The notes beneath the pieces are model-generated. The model ran no database searches. It was not told the DNA's origin and was given only the letters and a program-made list of their open reading frames with translations. Positions 57,581 through 64,000 of a stretch of DNA of 64,000 nt are shown here, in pieces. Source of the DNA: Tipula vernalis (lineage: Eukaryota > Arthropoda > Insecta > Diptera > Tipulidae). A program made the position numbers and the translations under genes. Where the stretch lies: assembly GCA_958295665.1 (NCBI GenBank), contig OY282558.1, forward strand, positions 352,203,034 through 352,267,033, in the 5' to 3' direction. Each line of letters begins with the position of its first letter. The stretch's first letter is position 1.

Positions 57581-57908
57581 TTCTAAGTCTACCAAAGCTA
57601 ATTTTGTAACGGCGAAATTTTAATATTTGATTTTTGAATTTTTTTTTTCAAATTTCAGAATTCATAAAATCCAGTTTTAAGTTCTTAAATAAGAATAACA
57701 TAAATGTATTTTAAAAATATTTTAATTTCTTACATCAATAATTTCAAGTTTTTAATATCTCATATTTTGGGTTTCTTTTTCAAATTTTAATTTATTTGTT
57801 TCGAAACTGCATTAGTTCACTGATTCTATACGTCATCGGAAACTTATTAGATTTAAAAAGGGTTGGCTACAAAATCTCGGTGCTACAAAATTTCGGTCTT
57901 TATAAATT

Positions 57909-58169
57909 ATGGAAAATGAAGAATTTAATCTTAAAATAAAAATAAATAAAAACCGACATCAAAACCGACATTTTTTAAAACCAAGAGATTTCAAAACGCT
58001 CCCACAAGAAATAAAAATTGAAAAATTTTCAACAATTTTTAAAGTTTCTTTAATGCGTCGAACAGTCAAGGCTTTCATTTCTTCAATTCATCAATTAAAA
58101 TATCAAATCAAAATATTTTCGGTTTCGAATTTCAACCACTTCTGTTATGGTTTGGTATTTTGTACATAA
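57909..58169 (+). CDS. Hypothetical 86-codon ORF
   Basis: Lys/Asn/Ile-rich, starting MENEEFNLKIKINKNRHQNR, with FLKPRDFKTLPQEIKIEKFS. No family is recognised. It could be a first exon with the ORF at 58268-58555, or just AT-rich noise. No transposon motif nearby. Confidence 0.2.
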   Translation: MENEEFNLKIKINKNRHQNRHFLKPRDFKTLPQEIKIEKFSTIFKVSLMRRTVKAFISSIHQLKYQIKIFSVSNFNHFCYGLVFCT

Positions 58170-58267
58170 GATTACGCCTCAAGTGTATATAGTAATTCGA
58201 TTTATTTTTGTTTCTGTTGTTGTATTTATTTCTTTTTCTTTTTTTATGATAATCATTTTTACAAAAA

Positions 58268-58555
58268 ATGAATTTTGAAATTCGTTATATTTTGACACTA
58301 ATGTTGATTTATGATTTCTATGAAATTCTCATTATTTTTAATAAACGATTTTTTTTAACGTTGGTATGGTGGTTTTTAGACGAAGATGATGAAGGTGGTT
58401 ATATGGTTTTTATCTATTATGATGGCAATCTCTTTTATCGGGGCCGCTGTATAGAAAGAAATGAACATCATGAACATCAAATGAAACAAATTTACTTACA
58501 GTCTTTATATGAAAAACATGATACACAAGTGTTTCAATTAACTGGGTATCTATGA
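58268..58555 (+). CDS. Hypothetical 95-codon ORF, perhaps a second exon
   Basis: The last 58 codons (DEDDEGGYMVFIYYDGNLFY then RGRCIERNEHHEHQMKQIYL) have balanced, non-repetitive composition. A pyrimidine-rich tract ending TTTTTAG lies at 58345-58379 just before DEDDEGG and would be a good splice acceptor, and AATAAAC follows at 58783. A donor in the upstream ORF could not be fixed. No homologue comes to mind. Confidence 0.25.
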   Translation: MNFEIRYILTLMLIYDFYEILIIFNKRFFLTLVWWFLDEDDEGGYMVFIYYDGNLFYRGRCIERNEHHEHQMKQIYLQSLYEKHDTQVFQLTGYL

Positions 58556-58601
58556 TAGTATATAGAAGAACATGATGTACATAAAGAATTTTACTTATCA
58601 T

Positions 58602-59135
58602 GTTAATGATAATGATGTAGCATTTTTTTCTACTTTAATTTTATGTTTTTGCAACAACGTTATTTTGAATGGCTATCAAGAAAATGTTGTTATTTTTCTA
58701 GTTACTTACGGAATAATTTTAGGCAATTAATTTTGACATATAGAGAATATTATACGAGCTTATGTAGTCTTCTTACAATATATAAATAAACCTTTTTCTG
58801 TAAATTATGTACAATTTTTGTAATTCTCTTTATTAATGTCGTAGACAAAATGATTTGGAAACATTTGTTGAAACTAACAAACAATAAATATTTTTTCTTG
58901 ATTTATAAATTCTCAAGAATTTCTAAAGCGTATCTTTCTTTTAACAGGGTCTTATGTAAAACTGTCACATTAAGTTAAATTTAGTGGTATGTTCACAAAT
59001 CGCATAAAATTGTGTAAAATAGTGTTTTAGACCTTAGCTCAGTCTTTCACATATAGAGTAGAATAATTTGTTGATGTTATTGGATTAGAAAAATACTTTT
59101 AATTTGGGTTGATGTAGCTCCAAAATTTTAAGCAC
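58602..59135. other. No gene recognised
   Basis: AT-rich sequence only. Confidence 0.45.
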
Positions 59136-59720
59136 TTAGAAAATGAAAATTGCACCGCTGGGTTTCACTTTACTGGGTACACAGTTTAGCTAGCGAAATG
59201 GATGGAAGTTTGCGTATTAGAATACAGATAAATAGAAATATTTAATTTAATTAAACAGAAATAAAGATTTGTTTACATTTATAATTAAATTACCTATATT
59301 AAAATATAATTATATTTATTGTTTATTCCAATAGTCATAAAATATGGAATTTGTTGAATTGAAATATTTGTTGGAGGGAAGACGAGGAGACGATATCACG
59401 ACCATTAAATAAGGGTGCATTGTTAACGTAAAACTCGGTAAAAAAGCAGAAGATTAATTCGGAGGAGAAAATTAAATTAGCTGCCTGTGTGGCTCCATCT
59501 ACATACCTATATGAAATTTAGGTGATAAAGGCCACCAAAATGCAAAACCCATGGAGGCGGCTTGGGAGGCGGTGGGACCGAGTAGATAGTAGCAACTGAC
59601 ATCCAGCATATCAAAATTTATTTAAATATTCACGAAACTCGTTAAACTAATTTTTCACGTCAGATTTATCTTCCTATTTTTGGAAACCAGTGAAAATTTT
59701 ATTTCGTTTCACCAGCTTAC
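59136..59720. mobile_element. Longer copy of the 1974-2372 MITE family
   Basis: Shares AAAATGAAAATT-CACCGCTG, CAGTTTAGCTAGCGAAATGG (59181-59200), GTATTAGAATACAGAT and CAGATTTATCTTCCTATTTT (near 59660) with 1974-2372, in the same order, but has about 200 extra bases in the middle (59340-59600) that are less AT-rich (GGAGGCGGCTTGGGAGGCGG). It may be closer to the parent element; the insert reads MEAAWEAVGPSR but no domain can be named. The right end, ACCAGCTTACCAGCG, corresponds to the family TIR. Left terminus not clear. Confidence 0.55.
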
Positions 59721-59729
59721 CAGCGTTAA

Positions 59730-62060
59730 AGATAAAAATACGAATTTATAACAAAAACTGTTACCTTATGAATAGAGGAATAGGTACATAAAATGTATTG
59801 TCCTCATTTCCGTTTTGAATAAAATTTTCAGGAAAGATGAATATAAAAACAGCATAAATTATCAAAACCGGCACATTGCATTTTGTAGACTAGAAAAAGT
59901 TTTTCGTATGTATAGATAAAAGAGCGGAGAAGTAAGAAAATAAATGAAACGGTCTAGGTCAATATCTGTATCAAAGGAGAAAAAGCGAAAAGCAGATCTA
60001 TATACCACTGCGTGAACAACAGCAGTCTTTATTATATAAAAGGATCAGTCTTTAATAAATAGGAGTGATCATCATGCTATAACGTTCAATCAAAGATATA
60101 CACGACCAGCATGCTGATTCTGTAAAAAATAAGAAGGTTATACTTGGGTATATTGAATACGAGTAATTGCTGTTACTTCTATTTTTTCCAATATGTGCTT
60201 ATCTAAAAACTATGAGTTAAAAGCGTAATTTGACTTGAGTTTTGTTTCAAAATGTATTTTTTCAGATGGCCGAAATTATTAATATTCGATAAATAACAAA
60301 TTATCGTGAACGCTTATTTCCTGACATCATATCAAAAGTAACCATCTTTTGAGATTTGACGTTGAAAATGTAAAGCTTAATACAGAATTATTTTTTGGTG
60401 CATATAAAAAACGTTAGTTTTATTTCGCTACTTAAGTATTCCTGGGTATCAAGTTGCGGATATGAGAGCAAATAGAACTACCGTTTGTAAGACAACTTCG
60501 TGTAGAGAATTCCATTGTTTATGGGGAAATGGCAAACGAATTTAGGATTCCATCACCTCTCGAGCCCTTTGGATTTGCTGACCATTATGGTAATAGGGTT
60601 AGCCAAATTTAAACATATATACAGACACATCATGGAGTTTACAGGTCCTGATTGCCTACTTGGGGAGTGTGGATGTGGTTTAAGACCATGACTTCTTACT
60701 CCGTAAAGAATCCTATACCAGAAGTTTACCGTGTAGTTTCCGAAAAACAAAGGCTATTATTTGTTGCACAGTTCTACACAATATTGGAAAGTATTTAGAA
60801 ATAAGATGTTGAGGAAAACCGACAGCTACGAATTCGAGGCCATGAGATATACAAAATCTTTACTGAACTGTTACAAAATCAGCAACAACTTTTTTATATA
60901 AATAAATAAAATAAAATTATCATAAGAACTACCTTAGGAATAAGTTAAAACCTATAGATATTACTAAACAATGTTCCGGTAAATACTTGTAAGTATAAGG
61001 CAGTTATTATTCACTTGCAATGGTCACATAAGTCGCATACAAAATTACCTATTTTGATTTCTACTCGGCATACTATTTAATCACGAATTCACGACAACTC
61101 CAACTGAAAAATAAACTGCAATAAACTTTACATTTTGAACGTCAAATATCAAAAAATTATTATTTTTGGTTTGACCTATTTCCTAAAGTTCATTCTTCTG
61201 AGGAAGAAGTAAAAATAGTTGAAGAAACGAACTGAAGAAGATAATAAAATTATCGAAACGTCGATATAAATATTAAAAATTAGTTTTATTGGCTGCCAAA
61301 CCCGAAGACTAGAGGAAATATTAAGATCCAGCCGTTAGGAAAATATATACTTTACTTATTCACAGTTTTTTTCCCATCAGTTAAATTTTATTCACCTCAG
61401 CTACTTACAAGTACAAACCTATAAAAACAGAAGTTAAAGCACTTGCTCGTTTTTATTCAATCCACCCATGTAGACGAAATATAAAACTAATTTCGCTACC
61501 CCTTCGGTCTGTCTTGGTTTGATTTTCACTTCGCGTGTTTCTTCGTATTCGACACCTTAACTGATTTGTGTAAAAAAAAAATAATATTTAGACATTTCTT
61601 TAATAATATTTTCTTCATCTCTTGCAAAACATTATAATCTAAAATCAGCTGCTGTACGAAGAACAAAAAACACTAATATAGTATACGGAGAGAGCTCTAC
61701 GTGGCTAACGTGGATCGAAGACAAGAACCAAAAAATAGTAGCAATAGACAGCAAGCGGTTAGGATTTTTATTCAATTGAAAGCAGCATCATACAATAACT
61801 TCCAAGGAGTTAACCGCTGAATCAGAATTTACAACAATTAAAAAATAAAAATAAATATGAATGCTTGCATGGGTCATACTAAACCTAAATATTAATCAAA
61901 TTGAGTTGTATTTTATTTGAAAATGGTTTTTCTGTTTTTGTAGTATAGTGATTTGCCCATTCCACCCGAATGAATTTAAAATACCTAAATAAGTTAAAAT
62001 TTTCTTTCATAAATTCTAAATCGGGGCGTAAGGGGCGAGTGTAAAATTCGCCACTCTATG
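59730..62060. other. Gene-free stretch
   Basis: No motif-bearing frame. The 65-codon minus-strand ORF at 60553-60750 has no recognised similarity. Confidence 0.45.
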
Positions 62061-63200
62061 CCAGCCCAACTGTAAACCTCACCTGCTCGTGATGCTCCCT
62101 GCTAATTAACAAACAAGGCTCTGACGACCGAGTAACGGCGGGATAACCGACTACCGAGAACTTAGCAAATGATGTTGTCATCCAGGACCCACTATTAACT
62201 CATTCTGGTTGGAGTGATAGATGTAACAAAACCAAACAACTAGCAATGTAGCACAACAATAATGAGGATAATACCCCATGTGGTACGCTGAATTATTCAG
62301 TAAATGCGCCCTCTACGGAGGTAGGCTCAATGGATTCTGGGGTGGGCCACTCATTGCTACCAGAAAACGTATTTGGAAGGGGCCCTAAACTTGCTAACTC
62401 ACCAACACGCATAGTTGGCTACTCCTCCCAAGCAGATAAAGAAAAAGATATTGAAGATCTTAGAAAAATATTGAACGAAATTCCGAGTTTTCCTACCCAG
62501 CTACGCGGCGAAGTTATGCAGATCAAGATAGAAAATGAGGAGCTGAAAAAGGCTCTTCAAACAAAGGCTCTGGAGAAGCCTCTGGCTTTTATAAATAACA
62601 CTAAAGAACAAGAGTACCATACCAATGAAGAAGAGCTTGAAAGAGAAACCGGACAATACGCCTGGACGTTAAAAACTAATAAAAAATTAAATAAAAAAAG
62701 GTAAGCCGAATTCTCGCCTGAAGTTGATTATAGGCCACTATCAACTAGTGGAAACATTAGTAATAAATACAAACGAATGGTACACATACGAAAATAAGAA
62801 TGACCGCAAAATCAAACTTGCCCAATTGAAGGCATAGTGGCGGATCTATGCAGTTAATATTCTTAAAAAAGAACTAAAAGAAAATGCTCAGGGGAGCAAA
62901 GTAATCAAAATTCATTGTTTTGCTTCCATTGTTCACGCTCACCTTTAATAATAAACAGAAAATTGAAGATATTTTCAATATAAAAGCTATCCTTTACATG
63001 CGAGAGTTAAGATTGAATCACTAAGAAAAACCACCAGTTTAATACCGCAATGCAAGAAATGTCCAAGTTATAACCATTCGCAGAAATACTGCGGGCGAGA
63101 GCCACGGTGCATGAGATGTGCTGGTAAACATTATGCAAAAGAATGTACGGAGAATAAAATTGTACCTGCAAAACCAATAATTAAATTATTTTTAAATGTA
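62061..63200 (+). pseudogene. 5' part of a Jockey-type LINE: leader and ORF1 with zinc knuckles
   Basis: The 62061-62330 region is less AT-rich than its surroundings and looks like a LINE leader. ORF1 (from about 62330) is open for 124 codons and has a charged coiled coil (KDIEDLRKILNEIPSFPTQL, then MQIKIENEELKKAL). After frameshifts it continues to two CCHC zinc knuckles at 63051-63092 (CKKCPSYNHSQKYC) and 63108-63146 (CMRCAGKHYAKEC). Paired knuckles near the end of ORF1 identify Jockey-clade Gag-like proteins that bind the element RNA. No endonuclease or RT follows before the window ends. Retaining the 5' end while lacking the 3' part is unusual for LINEs, which normally truncate at the 5' end. 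Confidence 0.65.
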
Positions 63201-63204
63201 CCGA

Positions 63205-64000
63205 GTTTTATTATTGTTTCTTAAAAAAGCATTGAACAGAGGTGAAACTTACCATAAAAAAACGTAAAGGTATAAATTAAACCGATTTCAACCATTCGTA
63301 TTGAATATACTCAAAATAGACCCTAATTTTATTACTATTCTCGAAAATGTATTCCACATTATTTCCACTCAATTAACTTTTATCTAAATAGTCCGTCTAA
63401 TCGTCATAAAATTTTCATTAGAACACATTTCAACATGTCACACATTTCTTTTTTTTTTATGATAAATTTATGCCTGCAAGGTATCAATATCCATTAAATT
63501 ACTAAATTATTCCATACAAAATTATATAATATTGCTGAAACTTTTTATCTATTTACAAATAGCAAAAAAAAAAAAAAATTACGAAATTGCATAAAATCAA
63601 ATAAATAATGAGTTTTATATGCAAATTTTTCAATTCGGTACCGTCACATAACCGATTGATAAAAAAAAATTGTTTATCGAAAAAAATAAATTGAAATTTG
63701 TACTATCAATTCGTGTTCGAAAAAGAAACAATAATTAAGGTGTACAACTACATTTATATAGACTGCAAAAAAACATTTAAATTATACTTAATGATTTTTT
63801 ACGACATGAAACATAATGCTACGTGAAATTGAAATGCATAAACGGATTTTATGATTTCAAATCCGTCGACTTTGATTACAGTAAGACTTTTTTTATATTT
63901 TATTATTATTATTATAAATTTGCTGGAAGGTGGAATAACATATTTTTCTTACTCGTATAAATCTTCCTAAACGATTTGCAATCAATCAATAAAATTTTAT
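63205..64000. other. No gene recognised
   Basis: AT-rich sequence with poly-A and poly-T runs. Confidence 0.5.

Noticed and set aside
60553..60750. 65-codon minus-strand ORF
   Set aside because: No motif and no conservation evidence; consistent with chance.

Overview
The window is very AT-rich eukaryotic DNA with short introns, no operons and almost wall-to-wall decayed transposable elements. The one well-supported host gene is a two-exon DUF1091-type secreted protein on the minus strand at 13559-14180. DUF1091 genes are expanded in flies. Together with a 17.6/297-like errantivirus, Jockey/CR1-type LINEs, mariner, Tc1 and hAT relics, it points to a fly (Diptera, probably Brachycera). The species cannot be named from sequence alone.

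Layout. 0.6-1.9 kb: a decayed copy of an uncharacterised, probably transposon-linked gene family. 1.97-2.37 kb: a Harbinger-like MITE with a TTA duplication. 4.4-5.5 kb: a broken Ty3/gypsy pol (RNase H, integrase) carrying a perfect 64-bp inverted repeat. 5.5-6.5 kb: a LINE relic. 6.7-7.7 kb: half of a fold-back-like element plus tandem repeats. 8.70-11.24 kb: a complete hAT element with 14-bp TIRs, an 8-bp target duplication and a transposase broken by one stop and two frameshifts. 13.5-14.2 kb: the host gene. 16.1-18.1 kb: three non-autonomous TIR elements side by side. 20-23 kb: LINE fragments and a 135-bp hairpin MITE. 24.66-25.78 kb: a Tc1-like element containing an inverted duplication of its own transposase tail. 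26-36.5 kb: mostly gene-free, with a second copy of the 16.1-kb repeat and a gypsy integrase relic. 36.6-37.2 kb: a LINE ORF1 relic.

37.84-38.84 kb is a tandem array (about 150-173 bp per unit) ending in an (AT)n tract. An LTR retroelement (38883-44856, minus strand) sits inside that tract. Its two 288-bp LTRs look identical base for base. It has open gag, pol and env frames, but pol passes from protease directly to integrase with reverse transcriptase and RNase H missing in frame, and env is split by a one-base frameshift just before its membrane anchor. It looks like a recent insertion that cannot make its own reverse transcriptase, so it was presumably copied in trans.

From 45 kb on: a decayed Cys-rich transposon-linked gene (45.5-46.8), a mariner-like relic (48.4-49.3), two LINE relics (50.5-52.7), a DD34D mariner (53.7-55.0), a large inverted array of a CAACTCAACC-like motif that appears to be the other half of the fold-back family (55.7-57.6), two small unassigned ORFs (57.9-58.6), a longer copy of the 1.97-kb MITE family (59.1-59.7) and the 5' part of a Jockey-type LINE with zinc-knuckle ORF1 (62.1-63.2). 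No tRNA, rRNA or CRISPR array was recognised. All family assignments come from reading motifs by eye, without database searches.
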